Assembly: GCA_002102555.1 (NCBI GenBank) | Contig: MCFL01000197.1 | Span: 1-44,603, forward strand | Source: Catenaria anguillulae PL171 | Taxonomy: Eukaryota > Blastocladiomycota > Blastocladiomycetes > Blastocladiales > Catenariaceae | Direction: 5' to 3' | Length of the DNA: 44,603 nt | In this document: piece by piece, positions 1-8,349 of the stretch | How the letters are laid out: each line of letters opens with the position of its first letter | Position numbering within the stretch: the stretch's first letter is position 1 | Notes under the pieces: generated by a model | Told to the model about the DNA's origin: nothing | Database searches by the model: none | What the model saw: the letters and a program-made list of their open reading frames with translations, nothing else | Made by a program: the position numbers and the translations under genes

Positions 1-560
1 CCATTGATGCGCGCCAAGGGCAACACCGAGTCACTTCAACAAGCTCACGTCCCGCGAGCGGCTCGCCGCACTTGGTCTCATCCACGCCTAGACGTGCCAC
101 ACCCTTCGTTCGCCCAGCGGCAGCGTGCCGCCAGCTTGTCGAGAACAAGGCGTGGCGCAGCCAGAGGTGCACCGTCTTCCTGACAAATCGCACTCTTCCA
201 ACTTTATTGCTCGGGGTCCATGCACTTGGCGGACTACCTACAACACGTCTCATACGATAGTTCACATTTCGTTGCCTTGGCCATGTCGAAGCCTGGTGCC
301 GTTCTCCTTGCCCGTGCGCGTGTCGTCGATATGGACATGACTTTCAAATGCACACGTGGTGAAATCAATATGGTCAAAATCGTTGTGTTTGATGGCGTGA
401 CTAATGTCGCGACAACTGTTGCCCGGCATGGGTCAACCGCCAAGACGCCGACACGTACAAGTCGATCATGCTCGCCGTTTTCCGTGTGTTCGCCAAGCAC
501 ACTGGCCAACAGTTGCATTTCTCTGCCTTTGACCGCGTAAAAAAACAAGGCCCCCACGGT
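1..560 (+). mobile_element. MULE-type (Mutator-like) transposase fragment, degraded
   Basis: Two adjoining plus-strand frames read like the DDE core of a fungal Mutator-like transposase. About 220-420 gives a stretch containing VVDMDMTFKCTRGEINMVK, matching the family pattern in which a D-x-TFK motif carries the first catalytic Asp. A second frame from about 420 to 540 gives NRQDADTYKSIMLAVFRVF followed by HTGQQLHFSAF, matching the next part of the same fold. The frame changes near 420, so the gene is broken. The left end is cut by the window edge, and no terminal inverted repeat or target-site duplication could be placed. The family assignment rests on motif recall and no alignment was run. 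A different DDE family is possible. Confidence 0.5.
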
Positions 561-600
561 CGCTCGCACCATCGGCAAGACGAAGTTTGTCACTGCGGCA

Positions 601-1071
601 TTGCGAGAAAAGACCTCGAGCTCATGCATCATTGAAAAGATACGTACGCACTTCAGCTTGACCATTTTGCACGACGAATCCGCATTCAATGACTTCGTCA
701 AGCGACTCGGGCAAGTGATGGCGGCCAACTCGGGTGTTGTACGTGCCACGGATACCCGTGCTGTCTTGATTGCGTTCATTTCGTGCGCCCTTGGACGACC
801 ATCTCGACGCCTTGGATTCATTCCGCCCGCACTGGTGGCACTGTTCCCCAACTGGACCGCGTTCCAAGCAAGTCACCCAGGCGCTCTGTCGGCCATCCTG
901 TCGCACAACTTTGGTATCATTCAGGCATCTGCGATTGCCATGACTCTGGCTGAGGGGACGGTCAAGGTGTATGCTGTGGGTCAAGACTCGGTGTTGCCGC
1001 TCAACAGCTACTTTGACGATGTACCATGGTATGGCGTCATTTATCGACTTGTGTCGCGGTGGGCCATTTGA
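601..1071 (+). CDS. Unidentified open frame, possibly part of the decayed element upstream
   Basis: An open frame of about 156 codons in amphipathic, coding-like sequence, including FIPPALVALFPNWTAF and a repeated small-residue helix. I recognise no domain. It follows directly after the MULE-type fragment and may be the C-terminal part of that element, an exon of a host gene, or chance. Another open stretch at about 1099-1470 in a different frame (RRFASALYGTQWVPLASAY) also has coding-like composition and may belong to the same broken unit. There is no convincing start context and no downstream partner. Confidence 0.25.
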   Translation: MREKTSSSCIIEKIRTHFSLTILHDESAFNDFVKRLGQVMAANSGVVRATDTRAVLIAFISCALGRPSRRLGFIPPALVALFPNWTAFQASHPGALSAILSHNFGIIQASAIAMTLAEGTVKVYAVGQDSVLPLNSYFDDVPWYGVIYRLVSRWAI

Positions 1072-1901
1072 GCCGAGGCCCGCGGTGACCATTACCTCTT
1101 GCGCCGGTTTGCATCCGCGCTGTATGGGACACAGTGGGTGCCACTCGCCTCGGCCTACATTGTGACTGAGATCAAGCTGTGCGTTCGGGATTCGTTGTTG
1201 CATCGTCCGGATGGGCAAACTGAGCCGTTTTTCCAAGCAGAGGACGTGAGTTTTTACCTGGGCGAATGCTCTATTTTCTTTTCGTTCGGCCGTTTGGATT
1301 TGGGGTCAGCCAGGATCAGTTTGACGGGGCAATGTCAATGGCTGCGATTGTCAATGGCTGTGATGTGCGGTGACCCTGTATTGTCTGTATTGAGACTGCT
1401 TTTGAGTATTTTATTGTTTTTTCTTCTTTGCATTTTATCTGGCACCCCTGCAGCCAGTGTTTGTCTGTGATTTCTTTCCTGTTTCGAATAGTATTAATGC
1501 ACCCCCTTCTAGTTTATTGATATGGAGCCCACTTTTCGAGGTGACAATTGCAATGAACTTGAACTTGGAACATGACAGGCAATAGTGTCAACGACCTGCC
1601 TTCGGCACGCCGGCTCGAGGCTTGGCGGTGAGGTCTTTGTGAACGGTGGCGCTGGGTGGCCGCCGCAGCAGACCTCGACATTCGACGCAATTCTACACAG
1701 CAACGTTACCGATACCGTTAACTTGGTGCACTATCCATCCTGTCCAATACAGTACTTGCAGTCCAGTCCGCCGCAAACAACTCGAAGACTCGGACGATTT
1801 GGTGCCGGCCGCCAGACCCTGTCCACTCTGTAGCTGTCTGTCTCGCAGCCGTCTCGCACCCTCCACATACACACAATAGATTTAGAACACCGATAAAGAA
1901 C
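1072..1901. other. Intergenic stretch upstream of the NodB-like gene
   Basis: No gene is supported here. It holds the unassigned open stretch at 1099-1470, then a T-rich segment (about 1380-1520), then the presumed promoter and 5' leader of the gene starting at 1902. No clear TATA box was identified. Confidence 0.4.
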
Positions 1902-3773
1902 ATGCCGTCCAACAAGTTCCTGGCCGTGGCCGGTGCCCTGACTACGGCCGCCGTCGCTGCCTCGCTCATTGTCTACTTTTCCCAGCAAGGTTCCGCCAAC
2001 AAGCTGCAGCAGGCCGGCACCAGCGGCTCCCTCGCGGGCAATGGCAATGAGGCCTCATCGTCGATTTCTGTCAACACGGCTTCTTTCATTGCCGCTGCTC
2101 CCAAGCCCACGGCCTGGGTCCCTGCCCGTCCCGACCCAGTCCCTGCTCCTGCGTCGCCCGTCACAAGCACAAGCACCCGCCCAGTCCTCAATGGCGATCT
2201 TGTCCCCTCGCCCAAGGACGACGACAATGTGTCCATTGCGCCCATTACTCGCCAGCCTTTGCCTGTGGCCACATCGGTTGCCGTTGTGGTTCGCACTCGC
2301 CGGCCCATTGCCCAAGACCCGGCATCGCCGTCGCCATCAATTGTCATGCCCGTCATTGTTCCCACGCCTCGTGCAACGACTTCTGCCAGTTCCACATCAT
2401 CGGTCGTCTCGTCATCGGACACGGTGAGATCGTCGACCTCCGGAACCTCTGGGACTGCTTCGACATCGTCCCTTTCCTCGTCCACTCTTGCCACGCCGAC
2501 CGGCACTGGTGTCCCGACGCAAAACGATATCGAAGTCGACGACAACATCATCGACTCTGATGCAGCCATCATCATTGATGCCAACCGCGGGCGCCCAACT
2601 TCAGCACTCATCACGGCCATTCCCACTGCTGTTCCCACCCCGCCCAATCGCCAGACCTCGACCTCAACGGCTTCTGCTCGTCCTACTCCGACTCCCGGCG
2701 CGCCTGAAAACAACAACTCGACACTCCCACAGCCCCCGAAATCTTGCACATTCTCCTTCGAATGCCCCGCGTCAACCTGTTGCGCCTCGGGCAAATGCAC
2801 GCCTGCCGCACAAACCAACGGTGCATGCACTCCCTTTGCCCCGCGCTCTGCACCGCTTCGCATTCTCTCCCGCACCGCCTGCACCCGCCCGCCATTTGAA
2901 TGTCCAGGCCTCACACTCCCGCCGGCACTCGTGGCCGATCTCGCGCGCAACGATGCAAAGTACACAACTCCGCTGGCCAACCTGACGTGTCCCGCGCAAC
3001 CCGTGGACCGGCGCAACGCAACCCAGGCGCTGGCATGTGACACGCGCAAGTTCACATGCGGCACGTGTCCCACGGCATGCGGCGCGTGTCCTGCCCAGCC
3101 GCCCGTGGTCAGGGCGTGCGCGCGCCCGGGCGATGTCCTGATTGCCATTGTAGATGCTGGGTCAGAGTACACGCCGGCGCTCGTCAAGGATTTGGTTGCG
3201 GAAAAGGTGCCTGCGGGCTGGTTTGTGGCGGGCGACAAGTTGGTTGGTGCCAATGCGGCCAGGTTTGGGCCCGCATTGGGCAACGCGCTGCGCAGCGTGC
3301 CCGGAATGGCCATTGGATCCATGGGCGTGTCGCATTCTGCACTGGCCGCGTTCCGCAGCCTGCCTGACCATCGTGCCGATCTCATCGGCGCCGAATTGGT
3401 CCTGTCGCGCCTGGTTCCGGGCAATGGCCCAAAGTTTTCCCGCGTCTTCCTCGCACCCAACGCTGCCAACGTTTCGGGCGCACCGCTTTCGTTGCTCGCG
3501 ACCCTCGGGTACACCATTGTGGCACCCAATGTCATTGTCGGCGACACGCTGGACCGGTTCGGAACGCCCGAGGCAGTCATGGCGAGGGTGCAGGCCGCGC
3601 TAGCGACACAAGGCGCAGCGCCGATTGTGGCGATTCGTGACGGCAGTCCTTGGGGCATGTCCATGGTGCGGGATTTGGTCAAGGCCGTCAGGGACAGGAA
3701 GGGCAGAGTGGTGGACCTGGCCACGTGCTTGGGCGCGTCCAAGGCGGTGTATGCGGCGACCACGAGCCAGTAG
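1902..3773 (+). CDS. Membrane-anchored, Cys-rich NodB/polysaccharide-deacetylase-like protein, probably a pseudoenzyme
   Basis: A 623-residue single-exon protein. Residues about 7-26 are a hydrophobic signal or signal-anchor segment. Residues 50-280 are a Ser/Thr/Pro-rich, probably O-glycosylated stalk. Residues 281-310 (CTFSFECPASTCCASGKC) and 360-406 are cysteine-rich modules. Residues 411-612 follow the order of a NodB deacetylase fold. The catalytic motifs are altered: TFDDGP reads IVDAGS (416-421), the metal-binding SHTWSH motif reads SMGVSH (473-478) with its first His replaced, the RPPYG arginine motif reads LAPNA, and the late LHD motif reads IRD. Active members of this family remove acetyl groups from chitin at the cell wall. 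The lost metal ligands suggest a non-catalytic, perhaps chitin-binding, surface protein. It is convergent with ACL4, whose stop lies 187 bp away. The fold assignment comes from motif order only. Confidence 0.65.
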   Translation: MPSNKFLAVAGALTTAAVAASLIVYFSQQGSANKLQQAGTSGSLAGNGNEASSSISVNTASFIAAAPKPTAWVPARPDPVPAPASPVTSTSTRPVLNGDLVPSPKDDDNVSIAPITRQPLPVATSVAVVVRTRRPIAQDPASPSPSIVMPVIVPTPRATTSASSTSSVVSSSDTVRSSTSGTSGTASTSSLSSSTLATPTGTGVPTQNDIEVDDNIIDSDAAIIIDANRGRPTSALITAIPTAVPTPPNRQTSTSTASARPTPTPGAPENNNSTLPQPPKSCTFSFECPASTCCASGKCTPAAQTNGACTPFAPRSAPLRILSRTACTRPPFECPGLTLPPALVADLARNDAKYTTPLANLTCPAQPVDRRNATQALACDTRKFTCGTCPTACGACPAQPPVVRACARPGDVLIAIVDAGSEYTPALVKDLVAEKVPAGWFVAGDKLVGANAARFGPALGNALRSVPGMAIGSMGVSHSALAAFRSLPDHRADLIGAELVLSRLVPGNGPKFSRVFLAPNAANVSGAPLSLLATLGYTIVAPNVIVGDTLDRFGTPEAVMARVQAALATQGAAPIVAIRDGSPWGMSMVRDLVKAVRDRKGRVVDLATCLGASKAVYAATTSQ

Positions 3774-3960
3774 ACATCTTCTTTGTTATTTACTCTCTCA
3801 TATTCATCCTTTTTTTTTCGCTTGCTTGTTGTTGCATCGTCTCCACGTGTACAAATACACACTGCGTTTGGCTAGATTTTTCCATTTCTGATGATGAAAC
3901 CATTGACAAAGTGTACAGCTTTCCATTCCATTTGATGACAAGGTGCGTGTTATTGCTCCT

Positions 3961-5205
3961 TCACTCCTTCATTCCATCTTCTTCATCGTCTTCCCATTCT
4001 CCCGCTTCACCCTCGTCTTCCTCGCCGCCAAACACCCCCTCGCTGGCCATCTTGTCCAACAACTCTTGGACGTGCGCCAAAACGCCCTCATCCTCGTCAG
4101 TCTCCCCCGACTCGTACAATGCCTTTGCCCGCAACAAGCACTCAACGGCACTGGTCCACCACTCCTTCTTCCCCTCCCTCGCGCCCATGACCTCCGCATC
4201 GGGCATTTCCACGGGCATCGACTCGCCAGCCACCTCCACCGTCGGCGCTGCTGCCGTGGTCGCCTGGGCGTGCTCGCCAAGCAGATGATATGTCCACCCA
4301 AACAAGTACCACACATCGACGCTCTCGTCAAACTCTTGCACGCACACGCCCAGCACGTCCAAGGCCTTGCCCCACATACCCAGCTCCAAGCACACGCGCA
4401 CAGCAGTGAGCCGCGACTCGAATGCCGGAATGGCGGGCGGATTACCGTCCGGAAACGCCGACGCTAGCTCGTGTTCGCGCTCGGGATCGCCCAGCAGCGT
4501 CAGGTAGTGCAGAAACGCGGGCAGCCACAGATCGAGCCCGCGCACGAGCGCGGCCTTGGCGTCGTGGGGCGCCGACCGTGAAATGTGGACTGAGGCGAGG
4601 ACCAAATAGGGCGTAGGGTTGGCCGGCGCAATGGCGGAGGCTTGCGCGAGCACCGAAAGGCACGTGTCGGGTGCATCGGGTTCAAAGCACAGGTCCGTCA
4701 TGTAGATTTCGGCAATGGAGCACAGCGCGTCGACGGCTTTGGCGCGCATGTCGTCGGCGGCTTCCTGGGTGGCGGCAGTGGCCAGTTGGGATTCCAAGAG
4801 CGTCACGGCGTGGCGGAACGAGGCGACGGCCGCGTGGCCGCCAGACAGCTGGCCCAGGTACAGCTCGACGCTCGGATTGGACGAGTCGATCGCGTGGTAC
4901 CGCGAGAGCAAGTCATAGGCCTGCTGTGCCTGACCCTGGTCGAGCAGCAGGGTAGCGGCGAGCTCGAGCGAGGGGAGGTGGGATGGGTCTTGGGTCAGGG
5001 ATTGGTTAAGCAGGGCGAGCGGGTGGTCCGGGTCCTGTGTGTCGGCAAGAATGGATTGCGCTTGCGAAAACAGAGCGTCTGGTGTGGCTGTGGACTGTGC
5101 GGTGGCCGTGGTGGTGGTCGATGGGGTTGACGCCGAGCCAGAGGATTTGGATTGGGACTTTGAGCCCGAGCGGCGGCTGCCGGCAATCTTCTTCGCTTTT
5201 CCCAT
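3961..5205 (-). CDS. ACL4: Acl4, assembly chaperone of ribosomal protein Rpl4 (TPR protein)
   Basis: A single-exon minus-strand gene of about 414 residues from the chosen start (MGKAKKIAG); an in-frame Met eight codons upstream (5229) is also possible. It has a basic, Ser/Thr-rich N-terminus, then helical TPR-like repeats from about residue 45 to 350 (for example LAATLLLDQGQAQQAYDLLS and VDVWYLFGWTYHLLGEHAQA), and ends in a strongly acidic tail (DEGEAGEWEDDEEDG). The motif IAEIYMTDLCFEPDAPDTC is the signature I associate with the fungal Acl4 family. Acl4 binds newly made Rpl4 during translation and escorts it into pre-60S particles in the nucleus. The N-terminal extension is low complexity. 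The length is typical for the family. Confidence 0.85.
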   Translation of the reverse strand: MGKAKKIAGSRRSGSKSQSKSSGSASTPSTTTTATAQSTATPDALFSQAQSILADTQDPDHPLALLNQSLTQDPSHLPSLELAATLLLDQGQAQQAYDLLSRYHAIDSSNPSVELYLGQLSGGHAAVASFRHAVTLLESQLATAATQEAADDMRAKAVDALCSIAEIYMTDLCFEPDAPDTCLSVLAQASAIAPANPTPYLVLASVHISRSAPHDAKAALVRGLDLWLPAFLHYLTLLGDPEREHELASAFPDGNPPAIPAFESRLTAVRVCLELGMWGKALDVLGVCVQEFDESVDVWYLFGWTYHLLGEHAQATTAAAPTVEVAGESMPVEMPDAEVMGAREGKKEWWTSAVECLLRAKALYESGETDEDEGVLAHVQELLDKMASEGVFGGEEDEGEAGEWEDDEEDGMKE

Positions 5206-5895
5206 GGTGGTGTCTGTGTGCTTGTGCAATACCGTACGATACCGTCACTTGACGGGCACCCGACTCGACTCGTCGCGGATCACTCTGACGATGGCACGCT
5301 ATTGGTGAAGGCGCCACCCACACTGCGCGTGCATCCATCCCTCACACGAGCTCACGTGACGCATCTCTCGTGTTCCATTCCTCTGTCGCCAAACCACCAA
5401 CGTCTCATGTCTCGCTGGCAAAATCCCACGCCCCAGCTCTTTAAAAGCTCGAAATCATCCAGCTCATGCTCAATCAGGACTGCCGCCACTATGGATCCGA
5501 CCCGGCGTACAAGGTTAACGCACCATGGCCCATGGACATTTTCATGCATAAAAAACGCGAGCAACTCGCCAATCCACCGCCATGGCACGGCAGTTACGCT
5601 GCTTCTGCCAGCTAACATGAAGCCCATCAAAGACAAGGTTCTTTTTTCGACCCCTCGTGGATGTACGTTGGTTGCGTCCTGCTTTCCTCATTCTCACGTT
5701 GTTTTTCGCTCTCCCGCTTTCGTTTTTCCCTGCCGTACTCACACTTTCTGGGTTGTACGCATCATAGGCCGTGGCGACGTCCTCCCATCAAAGAATTGCG
5801 CGAGGACACCCGCACTTACGCTTTCGACTTGGGCTGCTCTCGCATGCCAGTGCTAGCCGGTCCAAGTCCCCTGATGCGCCTGCAAATGGCGGCAT

Positions 5896-7131
5896 GTGTG
5901 GACAATTGAGGCAGAACGCGCCACGCGTACCGGCTGCCGCCACGCCTGGACCATGCCCTACCCATGTCCCATGTTGGAGCATGGTGATGTCAAATTGACT
6001 TGCGCAAAACGCCCACAAATCTCGTCTTTCACCGCCGCCGATCTGGCCATCATGGTCCGCCTTGGCAACAGTGGGTATGTCGACCTTGCCATTAACAAGA
6101 TCATGTGGCACGGTCTCAACAAGGTCAAGACCAATGGCAACGCCGGCTTCTCCAACGACTTCACAAAGCAGTTCTTCCTAAGTGGGTCCACTTGCGTTTC
6201 GCAACCGACCGGACCTTCAAGTTCTATATGCGTTCGACCTGATTGGCACGTCCAAAACGTCGGCCAACGAGTGGATGAAGGCCGAATGCTCCCCTGCGCT
6301 CATGGAGTCGGCCAACCGCTTTACGCTGTACGAGTTTACGGCAGGCCTCAAGCACGGGATTACCGTGTGCAATGCGCTGCGCGTGGGCGCGCCGCCGCCG
6401 CCCATCCCGCACGACGCCTCAGTCGACGCGCGGCGCGTGTTTCGTCTAATGGCCGCGAGTTGCGAGCGCTGTGGGGGCACAAACAATGAGCGCGATTTGA
6501 TGCGCAAGGAATTGGATGCGATGACGGTGCGGTTTGGGTTGCCCTCTCTGTTTTGGACGTTTATACCAAATCCGGACAAGTCGTGGACCATGTACATCTT
6601 GACGCAAGTCACGTCGCAAGCCGCCGCCGCCCACGCCGCAGCTGCAGCCACCGCTGATGCGCCCAATATGCCGCCCGGCTCGCCCATGGACGTGGATTCG
6701 TCATCACCACCGGGCACTCCCGCACCTCAAGCGCAACAAGAACAACAAAAACTACAAAAACAACCCGAGGCGCCAAGTGCGTCAGCGGCATCAACATCTA
6801 CCTCGGCACAGTCTAAGCCGCAACCAACAACCCCTCCCTCATACACTTCATACGAGGCATTTCTCAAAGATCCCGCCGCGGCTCCCGGCGTCATCAAGCT
6901 CGACCTCAACGCCGCCGACGCGCCCGCACAAGCCGGTACTACCTCTGGCTCACGTGCATCCTGATTGAACGCATCTTTGCCCGGGACACCGTCCGCCACA
7001 AGCCCAAGGTCGGCATCAAGGGCATGTTTGGATACACCAAGGCATTTTTCTACGCCGAAGAATCTCAAGGCCGTCTCACAGTGCGTCACCATGGCGTCGC
7101 ATGGATTCACGGGATGCCGAGTGCGCGATGA
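5896..7131 (+). mobile_element. Degenerate Helitron replication-initiator (Rep/HUH) region
   Basis: Successive plus-strand frames match the N-terminal part of Helitron replicases. The stretch from about 6182 includes YAFDLIGTSKTSANEWMKAE and ANRFTLYEFTAGLKH. It is followed by ARRVFRLMAASCER, then RFGLPSLFWTFIPNPDKSW, which corresponds to the LFxTFNPNP motif. After an Ala/Gln-rich insert of about 90 residues comes GIKGMFGYTKAFFYAEESQG and RHHGVAWIHG, equivalent to the VKAYxxxxEAQGRGxxHLHxLxW region with the HUH histidines. The frame changes at about 6180 and 6960 and the product stops at 7131, so no helicase domain follows. Upstream open stretches (5466-5629 and 5650-5895) may be earlier parts of the same element or host sequence. 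No TC start or CTRR end hairpin was located, so the element ends are unknown. Helitrons are rolling-circle DNA transposons; this copy looks inactive. Confidence 0.65.
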
Positions 7132-7351
7132 GTGAATCCCAAAAAGGCTTGATCAGGTTTCCGTTTGTGACAGCGCGCTGTCACGGTTGTGCGATTGTGT
7201 GGAAGTGGCGCAAGCAAGCCAAGTGTTGCCATGATTGTGCATGGCGCAGCAAGGAGCAAGACATAGACGGCCCTCCGATCATGCAGTCCGAGCATGGGGT
7301 TCAGCGTGACGCGAGCACTACGTCTGACCCCCCACCTCAATTTTGTTCTTT

Positions 7352-7410
7352 CTGCCTGTTCCCGTCTATGGTTCTACCAAGTACTCACATTGAGAGCTCC
7401 TTGGCTGCAG
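7352..7410 (+). repeat. 59-bp direct repeat, copy A
   Basis: This copy starts CTGCCTGTTCCCGTC and ends TCCTTGGCTGCAG. It matches copy B (7712-7770) at 58 of 59 positions; the one difference is C at 7374 against T at 7734. The copies are exactly 360 bp apart and head-to-tail. Confidence 0.9.
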
Positions 7411-7711
7411 GTTTGTTGTCTGTTGCGCACTTTCTTGTCCCCCTCGCTGCCTTCCTCTGCCCTCCGTCACACTTGTTGTTTGTACTCTCTCGGACCTTGT
7501 TTACCCATCCCTCCACACATGCTTTCCCCGTTATTGCTTTGCCCATGCCTTCACCAACTCTCGTTCGGCAAAGCCAATTGCTGTTCCTTTTTGTGTTTTC
7601 CTTTCCTTGTCCATTCTGCTGGCTCGATGCCATTCATTCTTGTCTTTTCCTGTTCTGTTTTGGCGTCATGCTTGTGCATGTCTTTTCCCCTCAGTGACAT
7701 GACCAATAAAC

Positions 7712-7770
7712 CTGCCTGTTCCCGTCTATGGTTTTACCAAGTACTCACATTGAGAGCTCCTTGGCTGCAG
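7712..7770 (+). repeat. 59-bp direct repeat, copy B
   Basis: This is the partner of copy A. The 301 bp between the copies (7411-7711) begin GTTTGTTG, and their reverse complement begins GTTTATTG, a weak inverted-end match. Sequence after copy B is unrelated to sequence after copy A. Confidence 0.9.
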
Positions 7771-8349
7771 ACCGTCGGACAATTACAGGTAGACTCAACA
7801 AAGTGGACCACACACCGTAGCACGTTCATTCATTTCTCGGCTCATCCTGATCCATGCTGATTGTATTGTTCTCGCTCTTCTTACGCCATTGTCTCGCTTT
7901 CCTGGTTTAGGGCCCCTTCCAAGGATGCTTGCTCAAGGCTCGAAACCTTCCAGTTCATGCTGTCCACCATGTAAAGCACTGGACGGTTGGCTGCATCGAT
8001 TTCCAGCACAAGCCGACCGATGACGACGATTCTTTTCATTCACCCACACGAGCACGTATTGGTGCGATATAGCGCGCTCGACAAGTTGAATGGACCGTTT
8101 GACTTTGGTTGTGCACCTGAGTGTCGTCGTTTCTCCTTGTTCTGTTTGGTCTTCTCCTCCTGATCGATGTACTTCGCAGCATTTCTTAGTCTTGGCGATT
8201 GTGTGCGGCTTAGTGCGGATCGTGTCTCGAGCAACGTAATGGAGTTTGAAATCAGTGAGATGATGTATCCGCAACGTAAATATTTTAATGTCCACATGAA
8301 GCACAATACTGGTCTCGCAACACATATCCCGGCAACTGGTGGCTCCCGC

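Larger units (their letters stand above)
7132..8349. other. Transposon-rich spacer without a supported gene
   Basis: The segment holds a pyrimidine-rich stretch (about 7330-7700), the two 59-bp direct repeats and the 301 bp between them. On the minus strand a short coding-like segment around 7912-8330 includes RSIQLVERAISHQYVLVWVNE, then LVLEIDAANRPVLYMVDSMNW in another frame. I do not recognise the latter; it may be a decayed gene or element fragment. Confidence 0.4.

Noticed and set aside
1973-3862. 629-codon open frame on the minus strand opposite the NodB-like gene
   Set aside because: It mirrors a GC-rich coding strand, has no domain, and the plus strand has a signal anchor, Cys modules and NodB motif order.
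7352-7770. Long terminal repeats of a retroelement
   Set aside because: The repeats are only 59 bp, lack TG...CA ends, and no polymerase or capsid-type coding sequence lies between them.
7121-7860. CRISPR-like array suggested by regular repeats
   Set aside because: There are only two copies, with a 301-bp interval, in a eukaryotic context.
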